Below, piece by piece: positions 50,324-59,276 of a DNA stretch of 64,000 nucleotides (its first letter is position 1; each line of letters opens with the position of its first letter). Origin of the DNA: Ruminococcus flavefaciens (GTDB lineage Bacteria > Bacillota > Clostridia > Oscillospirales > Ruminococcaceae); NCBI RefSeq assembly GCF_900143025.1, contig NZ_FRCT01000003.1:124001-188000 (forward strand), in the 5' to 3' direction. The notes beneath the pieces were generated by a model. It did no database searches. It had not been told where the DNA came from and was given only the letters and a program-made list of their open reading frames with translations. Both the position numbers and the translations under genes were made by a program.

Positions 50324-52852
50324 TTATGCAGTTACGATGCTGTCAGCCTTGTGGAGCTTGAGCTTTTCAACTGCCTGTTCTCTCATCTTGTACTTAAGTA
50401 TCTTTCCTGCTGCGTTCATTGGAAAGCCTTCTACAAAGTCAACGTACTTAGGACACTTGTGCTTTGCCATACGTGCAAGACAGAAATCCTTTATTTCCTT
50501 TTCTGTAGCGGTTTCGCCGTCCTGAAGAACGATGCAGGCCATTATCTCTTCACCGTAGTCCTCATCGGGAACGCCTATTACCTGTACGTCCTTTACCTTG
50601 GGATATGTGTAGAGGAAGTCCTCGATCTCCTTAGGATAGATGTTCTCGCCGCCGCGAATTATCATGTCCTTGATACGTCCTGTTATCTTGAAATATCCGT
50701 CGGAAGAACGTCTTCTTGCAAGGTCTCCCGTATGGAGCCAGCCCTCTGAGTCGATAGCTGCTGCGGTAGCTTCGGGCATTTTATAGTAGCCCTTCATTAT
50801 ATTGTATCCTCTTGCTACGAACTCGCCGTCAACATCATCGGGGACTTCCTGATTTGTCTCAGGATCAACTATCTTACACTCAACGCCGAAGATAGGTCCG
50901 CCGACTGTGTTTACACGCTGCTCGATAGAGTCTGTTGTCTTGCTCATTGTAGTTGCAGGCGAAGCCTCTGTCTGACCGTAGGTAATACAAATCTCGCTCA
51001 TGTGCATCTTCTCGATTACCTCTTCCATTGTCTTGATAGGACAAGGCGAGCCTGCCATGATACCTGTTCTCATGTAAGAGAAGTCAGTATTTTCAAAATC
51101 CTTATGTCCGAGCATAGCAATGAACATTGTAGGTACGCCGTGGAAACAGGTGATCTTTTCCTGATTTATGCAGGCAAGTCCCTTTCTCGGCGAGAAACGG
51201 GTTATAGGTGACATTGTTGTACCATGAGTCACAGAAGCTGTCATGGCAAGAACCATGCCGAAGCAGTGGAACATAGGTACCTGTATCATCATTCTGTCAG
51301 CTGTGGAAAGATCCATGCAGTCACCGATAGCTTTACCGTTGTTTACTACATTATAATGTGTAAGCATTACACCCTTGGGGAAACCTGTTGTTCCTGATGT
51401 GTACTGCATATTTGCAACATCGTGGATATCTATTGTCTTTCTTACGCGCTCAACTTCGCTGTATGGCACGTTCTTTGACTGTGCAACAGCTTCCTCCCAT
51501 GTGAAGCAGCCCTTATTCTCAGAGTCTATTGTTATAACATTCTTGAGGTAAGGAAGTCTTGCAGAATGGAGCTGACCAGGCTCACAGCTGTCAAGCTCGG
51601 GACAGAGTTCCTTGATGATGCTTACATAATCAATGTTCTTGATACCGTCTATCATTACAAGAGTCATTGTATCTGACTGTCTCAGCAGATACTCAGCCTC
51701 ATGGATACGGTACTCTGTATTCATTGTAACGAGTACAGCGCCTATCTTTGTAGTAGCCCAGAAGGTGATATACCACTGAGGTACGTTTGTTGCCCAGATA
51801 GCAACGTGATCGCCCTTCTTTACGCCCATTGAAATGAGTGCGCGTGCAAAGGTATCAACATCGTCACGGAATTCGGGGTATGTTCTTGTATAGTCGAGCT
51901 CAGTATAGCGGAATGCATACTGATTAGGGAACTGCTCACAGATACGGTCGAGTATGTCAGGGAATGTATAGTTGAGGATACGCTCCTTTGGCCATGGATA
52001 CTGACCGTCACCTCTCATGCTTGTCTGGAGAGGGTGCTTGTGCTTCTTCTTGTATGGAGCCATATACTCAGCAAACTGAGGTATAACGATACCTGCATCG
52101 CTGAGGTCTCTTGCCCAGCGCTTTACCCACTCAAGTGAGATATAGCCGTTATAGTTGATAGTGTCAAGAGCTTCGATCATAGCCTTAACAGGAATATCGC
52201 CTGTGCCCATGATACGGTACTCAACTGTACCGTCTTCGCGCATAACACTGTCCTTTACCTGTATGTACTTGATGTACTCGCCGAGATTTGCAACTGTAGT
52301 CTCAGGTGACTCATTGTGATAGCGATATGGGTGGTGCATATCCCAGAGTGCAGCTACCTTGCGGCTCTTTACTCTGTCAAGCACCTTTGCAAGTCTTGCG
52401 GTATCGGAATATACGCCGTTTGTCTCTACAAGGAGAGTTACATTATACTCTTCTGCGATAGGAACCAGCTTCTGAAGTGCCTCAACGATATAATCATCGT
52501 CAACCTCATCGACCGGATCCGGATTAAGATCGGCAAGAATTCTGATGTAAGACGCATTGAGCTTCTGCGCAAGCTGTGCATATGCTCTTATCTCGTCCTC
52601 AGCAGCCTGATACTTATCCTTGAATTTAAGGCAGGCACCTGATGATAGACATGGGATCTCAAGTCCGAGAGACTTTAGCTTTGAAATTGTAGCAGGAAGC
52701 TGTGCCTCTGTGAAAGGCTGTGCTTTTACAGAAAAGATCTCATTGCCAAGACCTCTGATCTCAATTCCGTCAAATTTGAAATCCTTTGCCATTGAATAGA
52801 TGTCTGTCCATGACCACTCGGGACAAGCCAGAGTTGAAAATCCGATCTTCAA
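50324..52852 (-). CDS. Fusion of xylose-isomerase-like TIM barrel and acyl-CoA synthetase
   Basis: About 842 residues. The likely start is TTG 52852, because AAAGGA lies 9 bases before it; the in-frame ATG at 52861 touches the site. Residues 1-275 form a sugar-phosphate isomerase/epimerase-type TIM barrel (AP endonuclease family 2) with metal-type residues in VETNG (Glu143), WDMHH (Asp171, His173) and SLEW (Glu241). Residues from about 295 are a complete AMP-forming acyl-CoA synthetase: YTSGTTGFPKG near 490, TYGQTEAS, GWLHTGDLARR, GRIKDMIIRGGENIYP near 730, and the catalytic Lys in AAGKILKY near 819. Both halves look intact. The substrate is unknown. It ends an operon with YdcF and PHP genes. 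Confidence 0.9.
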   Translation of the reverse strand: MKIGFSTLACPEWSWTDIYSMAKDFKFDGIEIRGLGNEIFSVKAQPFTEAQLPATISKLKSLGLEIPCLSSGACLKFKDKYQAAEDEIRAYAQLAQKLNASYIRILADLNPDPVDEVDDDYIVEALQKLVPIAEEYNVTLLVETNGVYSDTARLAKVLDRVKSRKVAALWDMHHPYRYHNESPETTVANLGEYIKYIQVKDSVMREDGTVEYRIMGTGDIPVKAMIEALDTINYNGYISLEWVKRWARDLSDAGIVIPQFAEYMAPYKKKHKHPLQTSMRGDGQYPWPKERILNYTFPDILDRICEQFPNQYAFRYTELDYTRTYPEFRDDVDTFARALISMGVKKGDHVAIWATNVPQWYITFWATTKIGAVLVTMNTEYRIHEAEYLLRQSDTMTLVMIDGIKNIDYVSIIKELCPELDSCEPGQLHSARLPYLKNVITIDSENKGCFTWEEAVAQSKNVPYSEVERVRKTIDIHDVANMQYTSGTTGFPKGVMLTHYNVVNNGKAIGDCMDLSTADRMMIQVPMFHCFGMVLAMTASVTHGTTMSPITRFSPRKGLACINQEKITCFHGVPTMFIAMLGHKDFENTDFSYMRTGIMAGSPCPIKTMEEVIEKMHMSEICITYGQTEASPATTMSKTTDSIEQRVNTVGGPIFGVECKIVDPETNQEVPDDVDGEFVARGYNIMKGYYKMPEATAAAIDSEGWLHTGDLARRRSSDGYFKITGRIKDMIIRGGENIYPKEIEDFLYTYPKVKDVQVIGVPDEDYGEEIMACIVLQDGETATEKEIKDFCLARMAKHKCPKYVDFVEGFPMNAAGKILKYKMREQAVEKLKLHKADSIVTA

Positions 52853-52884
52853 AATAACCATTCCTTTTCAATATAAAAATTATA

Positions 52885-53082
52885 TTATGCCTTATCAGTT
52901 GAGGGGCTGTTTACTTCCAAAACTTCGGCTTTGAATTTCTTTTTATCAAAACCCGAAGAGACAATATAGGCTACTGCAAGCTTTCTCGTTGTGAAACGCC
53001 GTGCAAATTCCGCATGGTATACGAAAAATCTCGGTGATACCGCATACATATCGTCAGTAATATGCCTTATTACCCATTTCAC
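52885..53082 (-). CDS. Hypothetical 65-residue protein
   Basis: A small basic protein (MKWVIRHITDDMYAVSPRF) with a mixed alpha/beta pattern and no membrane segment. I do not recognise it. It starts 14 bases after the ydcF-like gene and ends 32 bases before the fusion gene's TTG start, so it is likely co-transcribed with both. It may be real by position and spacing, but coding evidence is limited to the open frame. Confidence 0.55.
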   Translation of the reverse strand: MKWVIRHITDDMYAVSPRFFVYHAEFARRFTTRKLAVAYIVSSGFDKKKFKAEVLEVNSPSTDKA

Positions 53083-53096
53083 AGCGTTATTGTCTC

Positions 53097-53858
53097 CTAT
53101 CCGAATATTTTATAATAAACAACGCCAAACCATTCTCTTACCCAGTATGTAGGAACGAGATACCATGATGTATAACCTGAGATGTTATACGCCTTTATGT
53201 CCTGCTTTTCAGCTATCATCTCAGCACGGAGCTGGTGATAGCTGTCAGTAACAAGTGTTATTTTTTCGGGAAGTCCATTTGCCGATATTATTTCCTTGGA
53301 GAATCTCAGATTTTCCTCTGTGTTAACAGATCTGTCCTCCATATATATCCTTTCGGGAGCAATACCCTTATTTACGAGCCATTCCTTCATGCACTGAGCC
53401 TCGCTAATGGCTTCGTCATCGCCCTTGCCGCCCGAAACAACTGCACATACGCTTTCATGCTCTGAAAGATAATCATATGCAGCTTCGAGCCTGCGGGCAA
53501 GCATACGGCTTGGTGCGCCGTTTTTCACCTTGCACCCGAGAACAACTATCGTTGTATTCTCGTCCCTCGGAGGATCATCTGAAGCCTTCACCATAAATAC
53601 GCTTATGACGACCGCAAGAACAACGCTAACGACCGTAAAAGCTCCTACCAGTGAGATCAGTACCTTTCCAAGAGGCTTTTCCCAGCTTTTTTCAATGAAG
53701 GAAGCAAATCTGCCCCAGAATATAAATATCAGCGTCAGCATCCCGCATACTCCCATGCCTGCACAGTTCCCAAGATTGACTATCCCCACCGATAAAGGCA
53801 TGGCAAATATCAGAAAAAGTCCGAGACAAAGGAGCGCTGGGATAATTTTTATGTCCAT
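53097..53858 (-). CDS. YdcF-like protein (DUF218/ElyC-SanA family)
   Basis: A 253-residue protein with two or three N-terminal membrane segments (up to about residue 95) and a DUF218 domain: VVLGCKVKNGAPSRMLARRL, VVSGGKGDDEAISEAQCM, IYMEDRSVNTEENLRFSKEI and the LVTDSYHQLRAE strand. The family is linked to envelope processes and has a nucleotide-binding-like fold; substrate is unknown. It lies 25 bases after the PHP gene. Confidence 0.85.
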   Translation of the reverse strand: MDIKIIPALLCLGLFLIFAMPLSVGIVNLGNCAGMGVCGMLTLIFIFWGRFASFIEKSWEKPLGKVLISLVGAFTVVSVVLAVVISVFMVKASDDPPRDENTTIVVLGCKVKNGAPSRMLARRLEAAYDYLSEHESVCAVVSGGKGDDEAISEAQCMKEWLVNKGIAPERIYMEDRSVNTEENLRFSKEIISANGLPEKITLVTDSYHQLRAEMIAEKQDIKAYNISGYTSWYLVPTYWVREWFGVVYYKIFG

Positions 53859-53883
53859 TGTATTACCTCATGTAAGCCGCAGC

Positions 53884-54720
53884 TTATTTCATGCTTGCAG
53901 CAAGCTTGAGGATCCTGTCAAGATTTTCCTTTGTTGTAGTCTCACTTCCAAGATGTGTCGGTACTTTATTATATAGTCCGTGGAAGTCAGAACCGCCTGT
54001 TACGATCAGATCGTACTTTTCAGCTATCGCTGTAAGCTTCTTGCGAGTCTTTTTGTCAGCGGAGAAGTGTCCGACCTCTACTCCGTCTATCTTGCCCTTC
54101 TTTGCAAGCTCTTCAAGAAGCTCGATATTGTCATACTGAGCAGGGTGAGCCATTACAGCAACGCCCTTTGCTGTATGTATCAGGTCTATTACAAAATTAA
54201 CGTCAGGATACTCACGCTCAACATAGCATGATCCAACCTCGGGATTAAACAGCTCTCTGTCAAGATCTCCGTAGAATTCCAGTGCATAGCCGTAATCAAT
54301 GAGGGCACGCATTATATGCTGCTTGAATATGCTCTTTGAAGCTGTGGTACGTTTAAGAATACTTTCCTGCGTTATAGGGAATTTCGCCATGACCTTCTCG
54401 ATCATTTCGCGTGAACATTCCTTTCTGATCTCACAGGATTTCATGCAAAGCCCTTCAAGTCTGTTGGGCTTTGAGGGTGCATAGCACAAAATATGTACCT
54501 TGCTGTTTCTTTCCTTATCCCATGCCGATAGCTCTACGCCATGGAGTATCTTTACTCCTGCGCGCTCGCCCAATACATCTGCTCTTGAAAAAGAAGCCAT
54601 AGTATCGTGATCGGTTATCGAAAGCCAATCGATATTCATGCGTTTCGCCTGCGCAATTACATCTTCAATGCCAAGCGAACCGTCGGAAAGGGTGGTGTGA
54701 CAGTGCAGATCGCAAATCAT
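53884..54720 (-). CDS. PHP-domain phosphoesterase (RNase AM/TrpH type)
   Basis: A 278-residue PHP protein with metal motifs MICDLHCHTTLSDGS (H-x-H), WLSITDHDTMA, VMAHPAQYDN and VTGGSDFHGLY. Such enzymes hydrolyse phosphoesters; the TrpH/RNase AM members degrade short 3',5'-phosphorylated nucleotides and trim RNA 5' ends. It is the first gene of a four-gene unit and has a GAAGG site and a clear promoter upstream. Confidence 0.88.
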   Translation of the reverse strand: MICDLHCHTTLSDGSLGIEDVIAQAKRMNIDWLSITDHDTMASFSRADVLGERAGVKILHGVELSAWDKERNSKVHILCYAPSKPNRLEGLCMKSCEIRKECSREMIEKVMAKFPITQESILKRTTASKSIFKQHIMRALIDYGYALEFYGDLDRELFNPEVGSCYVEREYPDVNFVIDLIHTAKGVAVMAHPAQYDNIELLEELAKKGKIDGVEVGHFSADKKTRKKLTAIAEKYDLIVTGGSDFHGLYNKVPTHLGSETTTKENLDRILKLAASMK

Positions 54721-54836
54721 ACATAACCTTCTTTCGCCGTATTTCTGCGGCAGAATTAATTTTTAAATTTGTATTGATAAGGCTCTTTTTTATAACATGG
54801 TTACAAAAAACTCTAACAGTAATAATAACGCTAATA

Positions 54837-54865
54837 ATTATATCACAATACTATGCAAATTTCAA
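54837..54865 (-). promoter_or_regulatory. Promoter of the PHP-YdcF-fusion operon
   Basis: TTGAAA (54860-54865), 17-base spacer and TATAAT (54837-54842) precede the PHP gene by about 115 bases. The leader between them is AT-rich with no recognised riboswitch. Confidence 0.75.
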
Positions 54866-54928
54866 GTATTTTAGCCTAATTTTCACATTCTTATCACTTT
54901 TCTGCACTATCAGAATAAAGTATTCCTA

Positions 54929-55750
54929 CTAAAGCAGTGCGTAAAGCTCGCTCTTTCGGAAGTTTGTCTCCTTAGCTACTGCCTTGCAGGCATCAGTAGG
55001 CTTTTCGCCCATATCTATCAGCTTTTTCACCTGCTCCATTGCTTCCTCTATGGTAAGCTCGCCGCCGCAGTCCTCTTTCGCCCCTTCAAGTACAAGCACA
55101 TATTCTCCGCGGGGCTCATTCTCATTATAATAAGAAACTGCCTCCGAAAGGGTCAGGCGAAGTACCTCCTCATGTATCTTTGTAAGCTCTCTGCACAGCG
55201 ATATCCTGCGCTCGCCGCCGAAAAATCCGGCAAGATCGGCAAGAGTAGTTTTCAGCTTATGGGGAGCTTCGTAGAATACCATGACAGCAGTCTCGCCGCG
55301 AAGCTTTTCAAGGCGCTCTGCTCTCTCCTTCTTCGGAACGGGTAGAAAGCCTTCAAATGTGAACCTCCTTGTGCTGAGTCCCGACACGGCTACCGCTGAT
55401 ACAACCGCACTCGGTCCCGGTACAACCTTTATGTCGATGCCGCTTTCTGCACACATCTTTACAAGCACCTCTCCGGGGTCAGAGATACAGGGCATTCCTG
55501 CGTCGGTAACGATACCGCAGCTCTCCCCTGCAAGGAGTCGGTCGATAATATGCTGTGCGTCAGCCTTTGAGCTGTGCTCATGAAAGCTTACGAGCTGCTT
55601 CTTTATCTCGAAACGATTAAGGAGTTTCAAAGTAACTCTTGTATCCTCGGCGCAGAGAAAATCAACCTTTTCAAGTGTATCAAGCTGCCTTAAAGTTATA
55701 TCCTCAAGATTTCCTATCGGGGTACCTATTACGTAAAATGTTCCGCTCAT
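54929..55750 (-). CDS. rsmI: 16S rRNA (cytidine-1402-2'-O)-methyltransferase
   Basis: A 273-residue SAM enzyme of the tetrapyrrole-methylase fold: FYVIGTPIGNLEDITLRQLD at the start, FLCAEDTRVTLKLLN, GMPCISDPGEVLVKMC and FEGFLPVPKKER. RsmI methylates the ribose of C1402 in 16S rRNA near the P site. It overlaps the trmN6-like gene by 4 bases. Confidence 0.96.
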   Translation of the reverse strand: MSGTFYVIGTPIGNLEDITLRQLDTLEKVDFLCAEDTRVTLKLLNRFEIKKQLVSFHEHSSKADAQHIIDRLLAGESCGIVTDAGMPCISDPGEVLVKMCAESGIDIKVVPGPSAVVSAVAVSGLSTRRFTFEGFLPVPKKERAERLEKLRGETAVMVFYEAPHKLKTTLADLAGFFGGERRISLCRELTKIHEEVLRLTLSEAVSYYNENEPRGEYVLVLEGAKEDCGGELTIEEAMEQVKKLIDMGEKPTDACKAVAKETNFRKSELYALL

Positions 55751-56469
55751 GCCTGCTCCTTTCCTGTGTCATATATTTTTTGCAGCTCGTCCGAGAAGCC
55801 GTTCTCGCTTCGTATGTAGAGCTGAGGTTCGACCTTCATAAAAGGCTTCGAGCCCTTCTTGCCCTCTATAAGGAAAAGCCACGGAGCTTCTTCTGCATTC
55901 TTGGATACGAAACGAAGCCTTTTCGGCTCTATATCGTGACACTTCATTGCATATATCACATCGCTGAGCCTTTCGGGACGGTTGCAGACACATAGTCTGC
56001 CGCCGAATTTCAGAAGCTTCTGAGCTGCCGTGCATACGTCGTCAATGGTGCAAAGTATCTCATGGCGTGCTATCTTCTGCGCAGTGATGACGCTCTGAAA
56101 ACCTGCGCTATTCACCTTGTAGGGCGGATTGCAGGTAACAAGGTCAAGCTGCCCCAGCGGTGCGTCATCCCATAGCTTTTTCAAGTCGGCACATATCGGC
56201 ACTATACCCGTAGTCTCGCTCTTTTCAAGCCCGAGGCGGAGCTGCTCTATTGCGCCCTCCTGTATGTCCACCGCATATGTGACCTGCGGCGGCATTTTCT
56301 TCTGCATGATGAGCGGTATTATGCCGCAGCCCGTACCCAGGTCGCAAGCCTTGTCTTTAGCGCGGTACTGTGAGAAGTCCGCCAGCAGAAAGGCGTCCGT
56401 ACCGAAACGATGATCGCTGCTGGCACAGACGTATATCTTATCCGTAAGTTTTTCGTATTTGTATTCCAT
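55747..56469 (-). CDS. tRNA1(Val) (adenine-37-N6)-methyltransferase-like protein
   Basis: A 240-residue class I methyltransferase with RFGTDAFLLADFSQY, SAM motif CDLGTGCGIIPLIM (about 40-53), and catalytic VTCNPPYKVNSAG. It matches the TrmN6/YfiC family that modifies A37 of tRNA; in Firmicutes the same genes sit beside rsmI. It begins 26 bases after a GNAT gene. Confidence 0.88.
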   Translation of the reverse strand: MEYKYEKLTDKIYVCASSDHRFGTDAFLLADFSQYRAKDKACDLGTGCGIIPLIMQKKMPPQVTYAVDIQEGAIEQLRLGLEKSETTGIVPICADLKKLWDDAPLGQLDLVTCNPPYKVNSAGFQSVITAQKIARHEILCTIDDVCTAAQKLLKFGGRLCVCNRPERLSDVIYAMKCHDIEPKRLRFVSKNAEEAPWLFLIEGKKGSKPFMKVEPQLYIRSENGFSDELQKIYDTGKEQA

Positions 56470-56495
56470 AGTGTTCCTTTTTCATAAATAAACGA

Positions 56496-56972
56496 TCATT
56501 TTCTCATCATTACAATATATTCTGTAGTTCCTTCTTCCAGCTTCCTGTTGTCTGTAAGATGAAAACCATGTGCTTCATAGAAACGTATAGCATCAGTGTT
56601 CTTTTCGATCGTCCAAAGAAACCTGACCTGAAAGTTTTCTTTGGCATATTCTATTAATTCCGAGCCTATTCCCTGCCCCTGGAAGAAATGATCGACATAT
56701 AATTCAAGGATCTCATCTTTATCAATGCGGATAAGTCCTTTTATTATTCCGTCATCATACAGGAACATTTTGTTAAGAAATCCGTTTTCAATGTACTTTT
56801 CAGCCACAGAAAGCACCTGAAGTTCACCAAATGCGTACACATCGTCCTTAAATATTGAACGATACTTCATTCGTTTTGCAAAAACAAGTATCTCCGCAAT
56901 TCTCGAAATGTCTTCTTCTGTCGCACTTCTGATGATATAAGTCTTTTTAGTCTTAATACTTTTTCGGCTCAT
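56496..56972 (-). CDS. GNAT family N-acetyltransferase
   Basis: About 158 residues if started at ATG 56972 (MSRKSIKTKKTYII), which overlaps the upstream hydrolase by only 20 bases; a farther start would overlap by about 120 and add a region without GNAT character. No good ribosome site is seen before any start. GNAT features are TYIIRSATEEDISRIAEI, YVDHFFQGQGIGSELIEYA (acetyl-CoA motif) and DAIRFYEAHGFHLTD. Substrate is unknown. Confidence 0.75.
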   Translation of the reverse strand: MSRKSIKTKKTYIIRSATEEDISRIAEILVFAKRMKYRSIFKDDVYAFGELQVLSVAEKYIENGFLNKMFLYDDGIIKGLIRIDKDEILELYVDHFFQGQGIGSELIEYAKENFQVRFLWTIEKNTDAIRFYEAHGFHLTDNRKLEEGTTEYIVMMRK

Positions 56973-57510
56973 ATTTGTCATTCTGTAGCATTTCAAGGGT
57001 TTCCGCCATAGTAGCGCATTTGGCGTATCTGTTTTTCCACATGAAATCATTGTAATAATGATAGGTCTGCTCACCTGTCATATAGTTGTTAGTGAAGGTA
57101 GTATTGCAGTTTTCGGGCACTATTATCTCAAAACCGTGCTCAAAGCCGCATTTCACAGTAGCGTCTATGCAGTAATCGGTCTGCAAACCTGTTACTATGA
57201 GTTTCTTTATGCCCTTTGAGCGAAGGTATTCAAGCAATCCGCTGTCACGGAAGGGACTGTTTACAGTCTTGTCGAAAATTTTCTCATCAGCCTTCGGCGC
57301 AGCAAAGTCTGCAACATTATGACCTTCGTTTCCTTTGGTGAGAGGTGAGCCCTTGCCTCCGTCATGGCGAACATATATCACCTCAGTACCACTACTCCTC
57401 GCCTCAGCTATCAGCTTTGCAAGACTTTCTCTGAAAGCATTGAAATTATATAATGCATCAATTGTTATTAGTTTCTGAACATCTACTACCATAAGTGCTG
57501 TATCCTTCAT
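56953..57510 (-). CDS. Cysteine hydrolase (isochorismatase family)
   Basis: A 185-residue protein with the family triad region: Asp10 in ALMVVDVQKLI, a Lys-containing GIKKLIVTGLQTDYCIDATVK with the catalytic Cys, and VRHDGGKGSPLTKG. Isochorismatase-fold enzymes split C-N or vinyl-ether bonds; by look this is a generic cysteine hydrolase such as a nicotinamidase-like amidase. It overlaps mnmA by 4 bases. Confidence 0.88.
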   Translation of the reverse strand: MKDTALMVVDVQKLITIDALYNFNAFRESLAKLIAEARSSGTEVIYVRHDGGKGSPLTKGNEGHNVADFAAPKADEKIFDKTVNSPFRDSGLLEYLRSKGIKKLIVTGLQTDYCIDATVKCGFEHGFEIIVPENCNTTFTNNYMTGEQTYHYYNDFMWKNRYAKCATMAETLEMLQNDKYEPKKY

Positions 57511-58583
57511 TTAATTGTTCCTCCTCCTACTACTATATCGCCGTCATAAAGCACGACTGCCTGTCCGCTTGTGACCGCTCTCTGTGGTTCGTCAAATTCT
57601 ACCATGTATTCGCCGTTTCCGAGATATGTGACCGTTGCAGGCTGCTCTCTCTGACTATAGCGCGTTTTCGCAGTAACACGCATAGGCTCGTCAAGCTTCT
57701 CCACAGAGATAAGGTTGAAGTCATCGGCAATAAGGCTCTTTGTATAAAGGTCGCTCTCCAAACCGAGAGTGACCGTATTTGCATCCATATCCTTGCGTAC
57801 TACGTATGCAGGGTGTCCGAGCGCGATGCCAAGTCCCTTGCGCTGTCCGATAGTATAGTTTATGATGCCCTTGTGTTCGCCCAATACCTTTCCGTCCATA
57901 TCGACAAAGCTGCCGCAGGGCATATCGCAGCCTGTAAACCGCTGTATGAACGATGCGTAGTCACCGTCGGGAACAAAGCATATATCCTGACTGTCAGGCT
58001 TATTCGAGTTCACAAGTCCTGCTGACTCAGCTATCTCTCTTACCTGAGACTTTTCAAGTCCGCCAAGAGGGAAAAGCGTATGCGAAAGCTGCTCCTGTGT
58101 AAGAGCGTACAGCACATAGGTCTGATCCTTGCTCCTGTCCTTCGGACGTTTCAGCAGCCAGCGTCCGCGGCTCTCGTCATATTCATTAACTGCATAATGT
58201 CCTGTGGCTATGTAGTCATATTCAAGCTCCATAGCTCTGCGGAGCATCTTGTCGAACTTTACATGACGGTTGCACTCTATACATGGATTGGGAGTCCTTC
58301 CGCTGAGATAGCTGTCGGCAAACTGCTGCATAACGTGCTCGCGGAATACCTCTCTGAAATTGAAAACGAGGTGCTCAAAACCAAGCCTTCTTGCCACGCT
58401 TTTTGCGTCCTCAACATCTGACAGTGCGCAGCAGGTCTTGCCCTCCTTCTTAGCCTCGGAGATATCCTCGTCCGAGAAAAGTTTCAGGGTCACTCCCATG
58501 ACCTCATATCCCTTATCCCTGAGCAGCATTGCGGCTACAGAGCTGTCAACTCCGCCGCTCATGCCAACCATTACTTTCTTCAT
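57507..58583 (-). CDS. mnmA: tRNA-specific 2-thiouridylase
   Basis: A 358-residue enzyme with PP-loop GMSGGVDSSVAAMLL (residues 8-22), the catalytic Cys in NPCIECNRHVKFDK and the second Cys in QDICFVPDGDYASF. It inserts sulfur at position 2 of U34 in tRNAs for Lys, Glu and Gln. The C-terminal beta-barrel is complete (RYSQREQPATVTYLGNGEY). It follows a HAD phosphatase gene, separated by a small hairpin. Confidence 0.97.
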   Translation of the reverse strand: MKKVMVGMSGGVDSSVAAMLLRDKGYEVMGVTLKLFSDEDISEAKKEGKTCCALSDVEDAKSVARRLGFEHLVFNFREVFREHVMQQFADSYLSGRTPNPCIECNRHVKFDKMLRRAMELEYDYIATGHYAVNEYDESRGRWLLKRPKDRSKDQTYVLYALTQEQLSHTLFPLGGLEKSQVREIAESAGLVNSNKPDSQDICFVPDGDYASFIQRFTGCDMPCGSFVDMDGKVLGEHKGIINYTIGQRKGLGIALGHPAYVVRKDMDANTVTLGLESDLYTKSLIADDFNLISVEKLDEPMRVTAKTRYSQREQPATVTYLGNGEYMVEFDEPQRAVTSGQAVVLYDGDIVVGGGTIK

Positions 58584-58608
58584 CTGTATGCTCCTTTTAA
58601 AACAGCAT

Positions 58609-58627
58609 GGGCGAACGCAGTTCGCCC
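58609..58627. repeat. Hairpin between the HAD gene and mnmA
   Basis: GGGCGAAC-GCA-GTTCGCCC is a perfect 8-base stem with a 3-base loop, touching the HAD stop codon. On the minus strand TGCTGTTTT follows, so it may be a partial terminator. GC-rich compact hairpins of this kind are also seen as dispersed intergenic repeats in related genomes, which cannot be tested here. Confidence 0.6.
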
Positions 58628-59275
58628 CTAAAAAATATTTATGATCTCTTTAAGCGTTTTTACATTATAATCGGATATTTTTACTATCTCCTCAAAGTCC
58701 GCATCCGAAACAGGGTCGTATACTCCTGCGGTCATAAAACCTGCGGCTCTTGCAGTCTCTATGCAGTGTAAAGAATCCTCAATAACAAGGGTATCCCGTG
58801 GCTGTGTACCAAGAAGCTGCGCTGCTCCGAGGAAAATATCAGGCAAATTCTTACCCTGCGGATAATCGCTGTCAGTAAGCAGGAAGCGTATACGTTCGTA
58901 TACTCCGCAGCGTCTGAGTGCAGCCTCTGCAAGTCCCTTATATGTAGCCGTAGCCACACCGTAGGGTATACCGCGGCTGTCAAGGAAATCCATTAGTTCT
59001 GCCGCATATGGTTTGAGTGGTATCTTCTTTTCATACCTTTCACGCACCATTTCCTCTATGCGATGTATGACATAGTCCTTAGTGCAGCTAAGGCCGAATC
59101 GGTCTATGAAATACTGCGACGACGCGTCTACCGTCATTTTCTTTACTATATCGGATATATCGGGCGGAATATCCTTCACGCCGCTTTCTTCAAGAAATTC
59201 CCTGTCGATACTGCTCCAAACCGCCATGGAGTCAAGCAGTGTACCGTCAAGGTCAAATATTACGCCTTTTATCAA
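58628..59275 (-). CDS. HAD family hydrolase (beta-phosphoglucomutase-like subfamily)
   Basis: A 215-residue HAD phosphatase: motif I FDLDGTLLDSMAVW (residues 7-20), a helical cap (about 20-90), motif II YGVATATYKGLAE and motif III/IV VIEDSLHCIETARAAGF with GVYDPVSDAD. It probably dephosphorylates or isomerises a sugar phosphate or similar small metabolite; the exact substrate cannot be read. It ends at a hairpin before mnmA. Confidence 0.9.
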   Translation of the reverse strand: MIKGVIFDLDGTLLDSMAVWSSIDREFLEESGVKDIPPDISDIVKKMTVDASSQYFIDRFGLSCTKDYVIHRIEEMVRERYEKKIPLKPYAAELMDFLDSRGIPYGVATATYKGLAEAALRRCGVYERIRFLLTDSDYPQGKNLPDIFLGAAQLLGTQPRDTLVIEDSLHCIETARAAGFMTAGVYDPVSDADFEEIVKISDYNVKTLKEIINIF

Positions 59276-59276
59276 A

